Assembly (NCBI GenBank): GCA_036898135.1
Contig: CM072523.1
Coordinates: forward strand, 310,001-374,000
From: Oncomelania hupensis
Taxonomy: Eukaryota; Mollusca; Gastropoda; Littorinimorpha; Pomatiopsidae
Direction: 5' to 3'
Length of the DNA: 64,000 nt
Shown: positions 24,214 to 34,899 of the stretch, piece after piece
Layout: every line of letters starts with the position of its first letter
Position numbering within the stretch: position 1 is the stretch's first letter
Program-made: the position numbers and the translations under genes
Notes under the pieces: model-generated
Databases searched by the model: none
Told to the model about the DNA's origin: nothing
The model's input: the letters and a program-made list of their open reading frames with translations, nothing else

Positions 24214-25083
24214 TTGACGACAAACACGGGCGCCCCCCAGGGGTGTGTGCTCAGCCCGTTTTTGTACATTACCTACACTAACAGCTGCAAGTGTGAGGGC
24301 GATAAATGCTCTTGCTCCAAGTTCGCCGACGACTCTGCCATCCTCGGCCTGATGTCCGATGCTGAGTCGGAGACGACATATCAGGCCACTGTCAACAAGT
24401 TCGCCGGCTGGTGCTCAGAGCACCACCTGCAGCTCGACGTCATCAAGACCAAAGAGTTAGTCGTGGACCCGAGAAGAGACGCTCCGCCTGTACAGCCTAT
24501 CATTATCGGGCAGGAGCAGGTGGAGATAGTTGAGTCCTTCCGCTACCTCGGCCTCATCCTCGACTCCGCACTCAACTTCAAGGAGCAAGTCACTTCTGCC
24601 CAGAGGAAGTGTCAGCAGAGGCTGTATGTGCTGCGCCGACTGCGGTCTCTCGAACTGGAACCCCAGCTGCTCCTCAACCTCTATCGTTCCATCATAGAGC
24701 CCCTTCTCACATACTGCAGTAGTATATACCACCCCTCCCTCTCTGTCACTGAAAGAAACAAGTTGATCAAAATTTCAAACACGGCCTCAAAGATCATTGG
24801 CCTCCCCGTCCCCCTCATCTCTGAGATAACAGACAAAGCCCTGCTCCGCAAGGCGCATGCGGTCTTTGCTGACAGCTCAACAGACAAAGCCCTGCTCCGC
24901 AAGGCGCATGCGGTCTTTGCTGACAGCTCCCACCCATTGCACGCGGAGTTTGAACTGCTCCCCTCGGGCAGGCGGTATCGCTCCATCAAATGCAAGAAGG
25001 CAAAGTACTCTCGCAGCTTTGTTCCCATGGCGGTGGGTAGACTGAATGCTGCCTCTGGCTCCGGCTTGCGCATCGGACGTTAA
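24214..25083 (+). CDS. LINE reverse transcriptase C-terminal half (Rex1/CR1-like), 289 codons
   Basis: The open frame begins with TNTGAPQGCVLSPFLYI (RT motif B region), followed by the catalytic KFADDSA (FADD box, residues 37-40), the GW..HHLQLDVIKTKE motif, ESFRYLGLILDSALNFK (motif E/thumb) and a C-terminal LLPSGRRYRS. RT motif A and the endonuclease are missing because the insertion is 5' truncated, and an upstream frameshift/stop near 24210 separates the remaining motif region. Residues 206-222 and 223-239 are a direct duplication of TDKALLRKAHAVFADSS, coded by two almost identical 51-bp copies (24829-24879, 24880-24930). The first residue is coded by TTG, not ATG; this is a fragment, not a translated gene. 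Confidence 0.88.
   Translation: MTTNTGAPQGCVLSPFLYITYTNSCKCEGDKCSCSKFADDSAILGLMSDAESETTYQATVNKFAGWCSEHHLQLDVIKTKELVVDPRRDAPPVQPIIIGQEQVEIVESFRYLGLILDSALNFKEQVTSAQRKCQQRLYVLRRLRSLELEPQLLLNLYRSIIEPLLTYCSSIYHPSLSVTERNKLIKISNTASKIIGLPVPLISEITDKALLRKAHAVFADSSTDKALLRKAHAVFADSSHPLHAEFELLPSGRRYRSIKCKKAKYSRSFVPMAVGRLNAASGSGLRIGR
24829..24930 (+). repeat. 51-bp tandem duplication within RT frame
   Basis: Two adjacent 51-bp copies differ only at the last base of the unit (TCA versus TCC). The frame is preserved, adding 17 residues to the RT C-terminal domain. Confidence 0.95.
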
Positions 25084-25084
25084 C

Positions 25085-25337
25085 ACTGCAGTGTGCGTGT
25101 GTGTGTGTATCATTCACATAACATGTGATATGGTTTTGTGGTCGTAAGTTATGATAGGATGACGATGAGTATGTGGTGGGCATAAACGCAGTGTGCGTGT
25201 GGGTGTGTATCATTCTCACAACAGGTTTATTTTGTTGATAATTAATTATTTATGATCTTGCCTATGTAATGTGTTTTTATACAGTGAGTATCCTGGTGGC
25301 AAAACAAATTTTCCTTTTCGATGGAATAAAGAATATA
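25085..25337 (+). mobile_element. 3' UTR of the Rex1-like LINE
   Basis: Contains two copies of a GCAGTGTGCGTGTG...TATCATTC segment about 95 bp apart and an AATAAAGAAT signal just before the TTGAC tail. Confidence 0.65.
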
Positions 25338-25363
25338 TTGACTTGACTTGACTTGACTTGACT

Positions 25364-26255
25364 TACACTGCCTTACGTTCTGTAATCTTACACTACCTTA
25401 CGTTCCGCATTCTTACACTGCCTTATGTTCTGCAATCTTACACTACCTTACGTTCTGTAATCTTACACTGCCTTACGTTCTGTAATCTTACACTACCTTA
25501 CGTTCTGTAATCTTACACTGCCTTACGTTCTGTAATCTTACACTACCTTACGTTCTGTAATCTTACACTGCCTTATGTTCTGTAATCTTACACTACCTTA
25601 CGTTCTGTAATCTTACACTACCTTACGTTCTGTAATCTTACACTGCCTTATGTTCTGTAATCTTACACTACCTTACGTTCTGTAATCTTACACTACCTTA
25701 CGTTCTGTAATCTTACACTACCTTACGTTCTGTAATCTTACACTACCTTACGTTCTGTAATCTTACACTGCCTTACGTTCTGTAATCTTACACTGCCTTA
25801 CGTTTTGTGATCTTACACTGCCTTACGTTCTGTAATCTTACACTGCCTTATGTTCTGTCATCTTACATTGCCTTACGTTCTGTAATCTTACACTGCCTTA
25901 CGTTCTGTCATCTTACACTGCCTTACGTTCTGTAATCTTACACTGCCTTACGTTTTGTGATCTTACGCTGCCTTACGTTCTGTAATCTTACACTGCCTTA
26001 CGTTCTGTAATCTTACACTGCCTTACGTGTTGCGATCTTACGCTGCCTTACGTTCTGTAATCTTACACTGCCTTACGTTCTGAATTCTTGCATTGCCTTA
26101 CGTTCTGCATTCTTACATTGCCTTACGTTCTGTATTCTTACACTGCCTTACGTTCTGTCATCTTACACTACCTTACGTTCTGCAATCTTACATTGCCTTA
26201 CGCTTTGTAATTTTACACTGCCTTAGGTTCTGTAATCTAACACTGCCTTATCTTA
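25364..26255. repeat. 25-bp tandem repeat, right part
   Basis: About 35 units, mostly CTTACGTTCTGTAATCTTAC plus ACTGC or ACTAC. The GTAATC variant dominates here, whereas GCAATC dominates left of the LINE, so the two halves have homogenised separately or the insertion marks a variant boundary. Confidence 0.96.
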
Positions 26256-26289
26256 ATAAGAAATAAACTGACGTAAGACTTGCTGTCAA

Positions 26290-26845
26290 ATCTGTTTTTC
26301 CTGGATTAAGATCTGCTGTGTAAATCTTTGTCCTGGAGTAAGATCTGCTGTGTAAATCTTTGTCCTGGAGTAAGATCTGCTGTGTAAATCTTTGTCCTGG
26401 AGTAAGATCTGCTGTGTAAATCCTTGTCCTGGAGTAAGACTTGCTGTCAAATCTCTTTGTCCTGGAGTAAGACTTGCTGTCAAATCTTTGTCCTGGAGTA
26501 AGATCTGCTGTCAAATCTTTGTCCTGGAGTAAGATCTGCTGTCAAATCTTTGTCCTGGAGTAGGATCTGCTGTCAAATCTCTTTGTCCTGGAGTAAGACT
26601 TGCTGTCAAATCTTTGTCCTGGAGTAGGATCTGCTGTCAAATCTCTTTGTCCTGGAGTAAGACTTGCTGTCAAATCTTTGTCCTGGAGTAGGATCTGCTG
26701 TCAAATCTCTTTGTCCTGGAGTAAGACTTGCTGTCAAATCTTTGTCCTGGAGTAAGACTTGCTGTCAAATCTTTGTCCTGGAGTAGGATCTGCTGTCAAA
26801 TCTTTGTCCTGGAGTAAGATCTGCTGTCAAATCTTGCGGTCAAAT
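26290..26845. repeat. 31-33-bp tandem repeat, about 17 copies
   Basis: Units TTTGTCCTGGAGTAAGA followed by TCTGCTGTCAAATC (or TCTGCTGTGTAAATC, or CTTGCTGTCAAATCTC). The AAGACTTG and AGGATCTG variants alternate at 26580-26760, producing a dimeric higher-order unit of about 64 bp. Confidence 0.95.
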
Positions 26846-27084
26846 CTTAAGTGTCCGAAGTTATTTAGACTGTAGCAAGGAAGACTCTACAGAGAAGTTA
26901 TTATCTCAACTATTGCTTATTATTGTTTGTTTACCAGTTTATAGTTAAATGTGACTTTGGATACGGATGGGTTAATTAGTTATACAAATATATAGATTAG
27001 TTTGTTTTGTATGAATACCATTGTTATAATTGCTCCTTGTGGTGTGTTATGTGTTAGAGTTTTGGGGTGGTTGTTTCTCCTGTG
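26846..27084. other. Unassigned AT-rich spacer
   Basis: About 240 bp between two arrays; nothing recognised. Confidence 0.5.
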
Positions 27085-27280
27085 GTTAGCACACACTGAT
27101 GTACCCACTGTTGAGGAAGTGGATATGACACACTGGTGTACCCACTGTTGAGACAGTGGATATGACACACTGCTGTACCCACTGTTGAGGTAGTGGATGT
27201 GACACACTGCTGTACTCACTGTTGAGGTAGTGGATGTGACACACTGGTGTACCCACTGTTGCGGCATTGGATATGACAGT
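27085..27280. repeat. 39-bp tandem repeat, five copies
   Basis: Units of GACACACTGSTGTACCCACTG plus TTGAGGNAGTGGATRT. Ends where the RTE-like LINE begins. Confidence 0.93.
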
Positions 27281-27286
27281 CTGACA

Positions 27287-27803
27287 CAATGGCTCCTAGA
27301 TATCTGAAGCTATGCAATGTGTTGAGGGATTGGCCTTGGACTTTGATGTCCATTTTGATGTCATCATCATTTTGGTCGTCTGTGCACTTATTTCCATTCC
27401 AAAGGCTTTGGAAGTGGTGTCAAGCCTCTGTTCCAGCTGTTCAAGTTCTAGTTCCTCTCCAACCAATCCATCAATGTCCTCCGCGAAACAGAGGTTGGAG
27501 ATTGCTCTACCTCCTATGCTGACTGTGCCTTTGTGATCTGTAAAGGCATCTTACATGATGCGCTACAGAAGGATGTTGAAGAGTGTTGGAGAGAGTATGC
27601 ATCCTTGACGCATGCCGATTGCTGTTCTGAACCAGTTTTAGAAGGCGCTGTTGTGGAGGACTGCACTGGTAGCCTTGTCATATTGGCTTTTGATGACTTC
27701 AATAATGTTAGGGCTGATGTTGTACACTCTCATGGTTGCACACAGACCTACATGCCAGACTCGGTCAAACGCTTTCTTAAAGTCTACAAACACATGATAT
27801 AGA
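27287..27803 (-). pseudogene. RTE-like LINE RT fragment, second copy
   Basis: The minus strand encodes LYHVFVDFKKAFDRVWH (RT motif A, catalytic Asp in FVDFKKAF), then NISPNIIEVIKSQYDKATSA. After a frameshift it reads the region equivalent to 22107-22380 of the plus-strand copy, ending at the HSFKYLGA-equivalent motif. Its 5' side is cut by a TG microsatellite and its 3' third is absent. Same family as 21300-23005 and 31050-32260. Confidence 0.82.
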
Positions 27804-27852
27804 TGTGTGTGTGTGTGTGTGTGCGTGCGTGTTTGTTTGTGAGTGTGTGTGA
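27804..27852. repeat. (TG)n microsatellite
   Basis: TG/CG dinucleotide run directly abutting the LINE motif A region. Confidence 0.93.
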
Positions 27853-27855
27853 TCC

Positions 27856-28510
27856 TAACAGTGGTACAATGTAACAGCTGGTGTATCAAACGTGATCCTT
27901 ACAGTGGCACAGTGTAACAGCTGGTGTATCAAACGTGTAACAGCTGGTGTATCAAACGTGATCCTTACAGTGGTACAGTGTAACAGCTGGTGTATCAAAC
28001 ATGATCCTTACAGTGGTACAGTGTAACAGCTGGTGTATCAAACGTGATACTTACAGTGGTACAATGTAACAGCTGGTGTATCAAACGTGTACTGTGATCC
28101 TTACAGTGGTAGATTGTCAGCTGGTGTATCAAACGTGTACTTTGATCTTTACAGTGGTACAATGTAACAGCTGGTGTATCAAACATGATCCTTACAGGCG
28201 TACAGTGTAACAGCTGGTGCCTCAAACGTGATCCTTACAGTGGTACAGTGTAACAGCTGGTGTATCAAACGTGATCCTTACAGTGGTACAGTGTAACAGC
28301 GGGTTTATCAAACATGATCTTTACAGTGGTCCAATGTAACAGCTGGTGTATCAAACGTGTACTGTGATCCTTACAGTGGTACAATGTAACAGCTGGTGTA
28401 TCAAACATGATCCTTACAGTGGTACATTGTAACAGCTGGTGTATCAAACATGATCCTTACAGTGGTACAATGTAACAGCTGGTGTATCAAACGTGATCCT
28501 TACAATGTCA
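27856..28510. repeat. 43-bp tandem repeat, about 14 copies
   Basis: Units AGTGGTACAGTGTAACAGCT plus GGTGTATCAAACGTGATCCTTAC; some carry an extra GTACT insertion. Confidence 0.95.
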
Positions 28511-28815
28511 CTGCAGGTCTGTGATATCATCTTACAATGATCGTAGCAGCCCAGGGTGGCCCCGTGGCCTGAGCGAGCTCAGCTGATAAGACATAGGAAC
28601 ACAGAAGACGACATTGTGTAAAGTCTTTGCAAGGTATTTATGTGATCGCCAGGGCTTCTATAAACACTCAACAGGGATGGAGAAAATGAATCGTGACTTT
28701 TACAATCTAATAAGTCTACAACTTAAAGCTGAACTGCATCCTTAAGGCTACAACATGACATCTCAACGACAGGACAGAAATTGCTTACGTCAGTCAATGA
28801 TCTTCTCCTCTGTAA
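28511..28815. other. Unassigned sequence
   Basis: About 300 bp of unique-looking sequence with no recognised gene or element. Confidence 0.5.
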
Positions 28816-31030
28816 GTCTTTCGTACTATAGAGTATTCCGTACTATAGAGGGTTCCGTACTATAGAGTATTCCGTACTATAGAGTATTCCGTACTATACA
28901 GTATTCCGTACTATAGAGTATTCCATACTATAGAGTATTCCGTACTATACAGTATTCCGTACTATAGAGTATTCCATACTATAGAGTATTCCGTATTATA
29001 GAGTATTCCGTACTATGCAGTATTCCGTACTATACAGTGTTCCGTACTATAGAGTATTCCGTACTATACAGTATTCCGTACTATACAGTATTCCGTACTA
29101 TAGGGTATTCCGTACTATACAGTATTCCGTACTATACAGTAGTCCGTACTATACAGTAGTCCGTACTATAGAGCATTCCATATTTTAGAATATTTCCCTA
29201 CTATAGAGAATTTCTTACTGCAGAGTATTCCGTATTACAGAATTTTTCTAACTATACAGTATTCAGTACTATAGAGTATTCCGTACTATACAGTATTCCG
29301 TACTATAGAGAATTCGTACTATAGAGTATTCGGTACTATACAGGATTCCGTACTATACAGTATTCCATACTATAGAGTATTCCGTACTATACAGTATTCC
29401 GTACTATACAGTATTCCGTACTATACAGTATTCCGTACTATAGAGAATTCGTACTATACAGTATTCGGTACTATACAGTATTCCGTACTATACAGTATTC
29501 CATACTATAGAGTATTCCGTACTATACAGTATTCCATACTATAGAGTATTCCATACTATAGAGTATTCCGTACTATACAGCATTCCGTACTATACAGTAT
29601 TCCATACTATAGAGTATTCCGTACTATAGAGTGTTCCATACTATACAGTATTCCATACTATAGAGTATTCCGTACTATACAGTATTCCATACTATAGAGT
29701 ATTCCGTACTATAGAGTATTCCGTACCATACAGTATTTCGTACTATACAGTATTCCGTACTATACAGTGTTCCGTACTATAGAGCATTCCATATTTTAGA
29801 ATATTTCCCTACTATAGAGAATTTCTTACTACAGAGTATTCCGTATTACGGAATTTTTCTAACTATACAGTATTCAGTACTATAGAGTATTCCGTACTAT
29901 ACAGTATTCCGTACTATAGAGAATTCGTACAATACAGTATTCCGTACTATACAGTATTCCGTACTATACAGTATTCCATACTACACATTATTCCGTACTA
30001 TACAGTATTCCGTACTATACAGTATTCCATACTATAGAGTGTTCCGTACTATACAGTATTCCGTACTATACAGTATTCCATACTACACATTATTCCGTAC
30101 TATACAGTATTCCGTACTATACAGTATTCCATACTATAGAGTGTTCCGTACTATACAGTATTCCGTACTATACAGTATTCCATAATATACAGTATTCCAT
30201 ACTATAGAGTGTTCCGTACTATAGAGCATTCCGTACTATACAGTATTCCGTACTATACAGTATTCCGTACTGTAGAGTGTTCCGTACTATAGAGTAATCC
30301 GTATTATAGAGTATTCCGTACTATACAGTATTCCATACTATAGAGTATTCCGTACTATACAGTATTCCATACTATAGAGTATTCCGTACTATACAGTATT
30401 CCATACTATACAGTATTCCGTACTATACAGTATTCCGTACTATACAGTATTCCGTACTATACCGTATTCCGTACTATAGAGCATTCCATTTTTTAGAATA
30501 CTTCCCTACTATAGAGAATTTCTTACTACAGAGTATTCCGTATTACGGAATTTTTCTAACTATACAGTATTCAGTACTATAGAGTATTATGTACTATAGA
30601 GTGTTCTGTACTATAGAGAATTCGTACTATACAGCATTCCATACGATACAGATTCCGTATTACATAGTATTCCGAAATATAGAATATTCCGTACCACATA
30701 GTATTCCGTACCATAGAAAATGTCGTACTACAGAGTATTCCCTATTAAAGATTATTTCCTACTATAATGTAGAGTATTCTGTACTATAGAGGATTCCGTA
30801 CTATAGAGCATTTCATACTAAACAGATTTCAGTATTCCGAACTATATAATTCCGTACTACGGAGTATTTCGTATTACAGAGTATTCCTTACTATGCAATA
30901 TTCCGCACTATAGAATATTCCTTACTATAGAGAATTCCGTACTATACAGATTCCGTACTACAGAATATTCCGTACTATACAGGATTCCATACTATACAAA
31001 ATTCCGTACTAAAGAGCATTCTCATTTAAA
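28816..31030. repeat. 17-bp tandem repeat, about 2.2 kb, with higher order
   Basis: Units TATTCCGTACTATACAG or TATTCCGTACTATAGAG (C/G alternation). A distinctive degenerate block, starting GAGCATTCCATATTTTAG and running about 110 bp, recurs at about 29172, 29784 and 30480, showing higher-order duplication at 0.6-0.7-kb spacing. The last 400 bp are strongly decayed. Confidence 0.95.
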
Positions 31031-31049
31031 TTTCAGAACCAAGGCAGGT

Positions 31050-32260
31050 CCTATTCTAACCTATCCCGTAACTCGAAGGTCGATGGGGCACCACAGATGA
31101 TTGTTTAACCAACGTACTCCATCTTTCTCTGTCCTCAGCAACATTCATGGCTTCGCTCAGTATCAAGCCAGTCCATTCTCGAATGATGCCCTCCCTCCTC
31201 TTTTTTGTCTCCCTTTTCTTCTGCCTCCTTGCACTGCGCCTTGCAGAATGGTCTTTGCAAGGCCTGATGCTCTGGTGACGTGGCCATACCATCGGAGTTT
31301 CCTTTCTTCACCTCTGTGACCATGCCATAGTGTTGTCCAATAATGGCTTGTGTAATGGTCTGTCGGTCTTCGTTGTTTGTGATGTGTGCTGGGTATAGGA
31401 AATGCCCAGAAGTCTTCTGTTACACCTCATATCCATGCTTTAAATTCTTCGTTGTAGATTTGCAATGAAGGTCAATGTTTCAGGGTTACATGTTATAGAA
31501 AGATGGAGATGACAAGGGGGCGCAGGAGCCTGACCTTGGAATGTAGACTGATGGTCTTATCTTTCTAAATGGGTTTCGACCTTGTCATGGCAGCAGTTGT
31601 TGCGATCCTGGAGAGGATTTCCTGTCGGGACCCAATGTCTGTTACAATGGCTCCTAAATATTTGAAACTATGCACCGTGTGGAGGGATTGGCCTTGAACC
31701 TTGATGACCATGTTGATGCCTTTGGTGTTGTTGGTCATCATTTTGGTTTTCTCTGCACTTATTTCCATTCCATAGCTCTGGAGGTGGTGTCAAGTCTCTG
31801 TACCACCTGTTCAAGTTCTTATTCCTCTCCAGCCATTCCATCAATGTCATCCGCAAAGCGGAGGTTGAAGATTTTTTAGCCGCTATGCTGACTGTGCCTT
31901 CGAGATCTGCAAGGATATCTGACATGATGCGGTCTATGAAGATGTTGGAGAGAGTAGGCATCCTTGACGCACACCGATTGTTGTTCTGAAGCAGTTCCCG
32001 TTGGCGCTGTTGTGAAGGACTGCACTGGTAGCCTTGTCATACGGCTTTTGATGATTTCAATAATGTTAGGGCTGGTGTTGTACACTCTCATGTTTCCCGC
32101 AGAGCTGCATGCCAGACTCGATCAAACGCTTTCTTGAAGTCTACAAACACATGATATAGATGTTGTTGGTGCTGTAGGTATTTCTCGCAGATTATTCTGA
32201 AGTTGAAAATCTGTTCAGTGGTACTTTGCCCTGTGATGATGAAAGGCAGGTAGGCTGACA
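31050..32260 (-). pseudogene. RTE-like LINE RT, third and longest copy
   Basis: Reading from 32260 down, the minus strand shows the STTEQIF motif and a FVDFKKAFDRVWH motif A. RVYNTSPNIIEIIK follows at 32091, IMSDILADLEGTVSIAAKK around 31930-31870, and KTKMMTN through HSFKYLGAIVTDIGSRQEIL at 31750-31630. The terminal REGIIREWTGL and AEDRERW motifs lie near 31200-31100, and the copy ends in the GGTTAGAATAGGA-type 3' terminus. At least three frameshifts and a gap in the middle make it non-coding. It starts just before RT motif A, so it is 5' truncated. Confidence 0.87.
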
Positions 32261-32384
32261 TTATTCATTGAATTTGTAAAAAGGCTTAAAGAGGTATCTT
32301 AAAAAATGGGGGTAATTTTATGGTCGATATTACGTTTCTCCCGCTAAGTGTTGTGGAATGATTGCTATGGCAGTATCTTGTGTA

Positions 32385-33046
32385 CAGTTAAGTAACGTGT
32401 GTAAACTTCAGTAACGTGTGTACAGTTAAGTAACGTGTGTATAGTTCAGTAACGTGTGTTCAGTTCAGTAACGTGTTATGTACAGTGTAGTTACGTGTTG
32501 TGTACAGTTCAGTAACGTGTGTATAGTGACTGTGCATTAACATGTGTACAGTTCAGTAACATGTGTACAGTTCAGTAACGTGTGTACAGTTTAGTAATAT
32601 GTGTACACTTCAGTAACGTGTGTACACTTCAGTAACGTGTTATGTACAGTGTGGTAACGTGTTGTATACACTTCAAAAACATGTGTACAGTTCAGTAACG
32701 TGTTATGTACAGGTCAGTAACGTGCGTACAGTTCAGTAACGTGTATACAGTTCTGTAACGTGTGTACCGTTCAGTAACGTGTGTACAGTTCATTAACGTG
32801 TGTACAGTTCAGTACCGTGTTGTGCACAGTTTAGTAACATGTGTACAGTTCAATAACGTGTTGTGTACTGTTCAGTAACGTGGTGTGTACAGTTCAGTAA
32901 CGTGTGCAGTTTAGTAACGTATTGTGTGCAGTTCAGTAACATGTGTATAGTTCAGTAACCTGTGTACTGTTCAGTAACGTGTGTACCGTTCAGTAACGTG
33001 TGTATAGTTCAGCAACGTGTGTACCATTCAGTAACTTGTGTATAGT
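32385..33046. repeat. 19-bp tandem repeat, about 33 copies
   Basis: Units AGTAACGTGTGTACAGTTC, with TTATGTACAGT variants of 22 bp. The LTR element at 33047 inserted at the right end; only ATAGTTCAGTG survives beyond it. Confidence 0.94.
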
Positions 33047-34118
33047 TGTCACGTGGGGTTTATGGGCTCTGCACAATGGAATTATGGACCCTCACGTTTA
33101 TTCGGTGGGAACTGCTAGTAGGTCACCCTATGAATTACTTTAATAAATTTATTTGTTTAGCTCGTTCTGTGTTAAGGTTGGGGTACAGAAATAGATAGAA
33201 AAATGGTAAGAGATTACTGTCACACTAGCTTTCACACTGCTATGAATCATATGTAGTCCAGCCACTTGATAACAGTTAAAATCACACATTTATTTCTTCT
33301 ACTCTATACAAGATTCTCTAAGTACTAATCTAACTTAAAAAGTCTCTTTCAATGCAAATAGTTCGATCGCTGATAGTCTAGGCAGCTGTTATTTCTTCCT
33401 CGGGCACTTGCTATAATATTTCATGTAGATTTGGACTACTGTGGTCCGTTTTACAGTTTCTGAAGAGTTGGACTACTGTGGTCCTGTTATGATCAGTTTA
33501 AGTGCACTTTGGCGTGTTCACTTAACTGCTAGATGGAGCAGGGCGAAGTCCTTCTGTGCGGTAGCTTCTGGTCCACCTGGGTAGTTGTGTAGTTGGGTTC
33601 CCTTGCCACGCTGTGGGGTCTTGTAGGGGGTTTTGCAAGGTAGCTCTTTCCGGCTTGTGCGGCAGAGTCTCCTCAACCAACTAGTCGTTTCTGTGGAGTG
33701 GGGTGCACAGGATAGCTCGGGATAGCTCGCGATAGCTCGCCTGCTCGTCTGTTTGACAAGTTCAGGCCCGTGATGACTTGAGAGAATTCTAAGATTTCAA
33801 AGTCCTGCTTCCTGGTCTATGAGTGTAGAGATTTCTCTAGCTGTGGAGATGTTGACTCTACCTCGTCTCACACACGACTGATTCAAACTGTGTTAGGCTC
33901 TGACACAGTCAAAACTGCTCTACCCACTGAGCCTGCTCTGATTGGTTAAAACGGTCCGATTCAAAGCTCAAGTGCTGAGTCACTGCGATGTGGGTGGCTC
34001 GCTCGCTGTGTGTGGTTTGCTATTGCTGCTGTGTAATAGTCTAACTTCTCTACTGTTACAAAGACTACACATGGCGAAATAGTCAACAAGCAGAGTTAAA
34101 ACTAGCCAATTCATGACA
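33047..34118 (-). repeat. 3' LTR of element 1 (left side)
   Basis: 1072 bp, TGTCA...TGACA. It contains two copies of the near-palindrome GGACTACTGTGGTCC (33433-33484 region) and a GGATAGCTCG triplication at about 33709-33740, both candidate regulatory words. A polypurine-like GAGGGAG precedes it in element orientation (34120-34130). Confidence 0.93.
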
Positions 34119-34285
34119 GGCTCCCTCAACTGAAAAAAGGCGATGACTACTGGATTCGACCTTTTTCTACTACAGAGCCTAGTTTAACACTGCACTATCC
34201 TAGGGTCCTATTTACAAACTAAGTAAGTTGCTCTACCTGAGCTGCAATGCTGTGCCAGGTAGCTATGGACACTAGTGACAGGGTT

Positions 34286-34870
34286 TTACTGGACGGGGAC
34301 GAATTCTGGTGCTGTGGCCCTTAGTTGTGTTGGGTGGGCGACAGCTGCTGTGTCCTCCACGAGATGGCGACTGAGGTAGTCGGCTCCGTGGTTCTCTTTG
34401 CCGGGGATGTACTCGATTTGGAATGAGTATGCCTGAAGGGGGAGTGCCCATCTCATCAGGCGAGAGTTCAAAGACTTGGAGGCTGCCAGGAACGATAGTG
34501 GTTGGTGGTCCACCGGAACTGTGAAGTGGGTCCCATACAGGTAGAGTTGGAATTTCTGTATGGCCCAGACTAGTCCAAGACATTCTTTCTCCGACGTGGC
34601 GTAGCGGGTCTCGGCGGGTCTCAATTTTCTGCTGGCGTAGGCGACAGGGAATAGCGTCTCTGCATTCTTGGGGTCGCGCTGTAGCAGTACTGCTCCGAGG
34701 CCTAAGTCGCTTGCGTCGGTGCGAAGAACGAATGGCTGAGTCAAATCGGGTAGGTGGAGTACTGGCGCCGATGTCATTCTGTCCTTGAGTGTTTGGAATG
34801 CTGTCTCGCATTCCGCTGTCCAAACTACTTTGTCCGGGGCGATTTTCCGGGTTCCATTTGTCAGTGGTAC
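34286..34870 (-). pseudogene. RT thumb remnant and RNase H domain of element 1
   Basis: A frame different from the protease-integrase ORF encodes, from about 34905 down, an RT thumb-type HNYNSIAVPL segment and VVWTAECETAFQTLKDRM. It then gives a full RNase H domain: FVLRTDASDLGLGAVLLQ (first catalytic Asp), YATSEKECLGLVWAIQKF (Glu), a TVPVDHQPL segment (Asp), ALPLQAYSFQIEYIPGKEN and HGADYLSRH. The ATG at 34777 is within the domain and is not a real start. RT fingers and palm, including the YxDD box, are absent: integrase sequence runs directly into the RT thumb near 34900-34930 with a change of frame. The domain itself has no internal stop. Confidence 0.85.
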
Positions 34871-34899
34871 GGCGATGCTGTTGTAGTTGTGGATGAGCT

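Larger units (their letters stand above)
24111..25363 (+). mobile_element. Rex1/CR1-type LINE, 5'-truncated, with (TTGAC)n tail
   Basis: A 1.25-kb insertion cleanly splits the 25-bp array. It starts in RT coding sequence (WVLDFLTDRRQRVRV near 24147-24192), contains the RT C-terminal frame, and ends with an AATAAA-containing 3' UTR followed by TTGAC repeats at 25338-25363. The array word CTTAC borders both sides, so any target duplication is at most 5 bp and ambiguous. A simple-repeat tail without poly(A) is typical of CR1/Rex1-like LINEs. Confidence 0.85.

Noticed and set aside
24681..25073. Antisense frames opposite the Rex1-like RT (130 and 91 codons)
   Set aside because: Shadow frames of a GC-rich coding region on the other strand.
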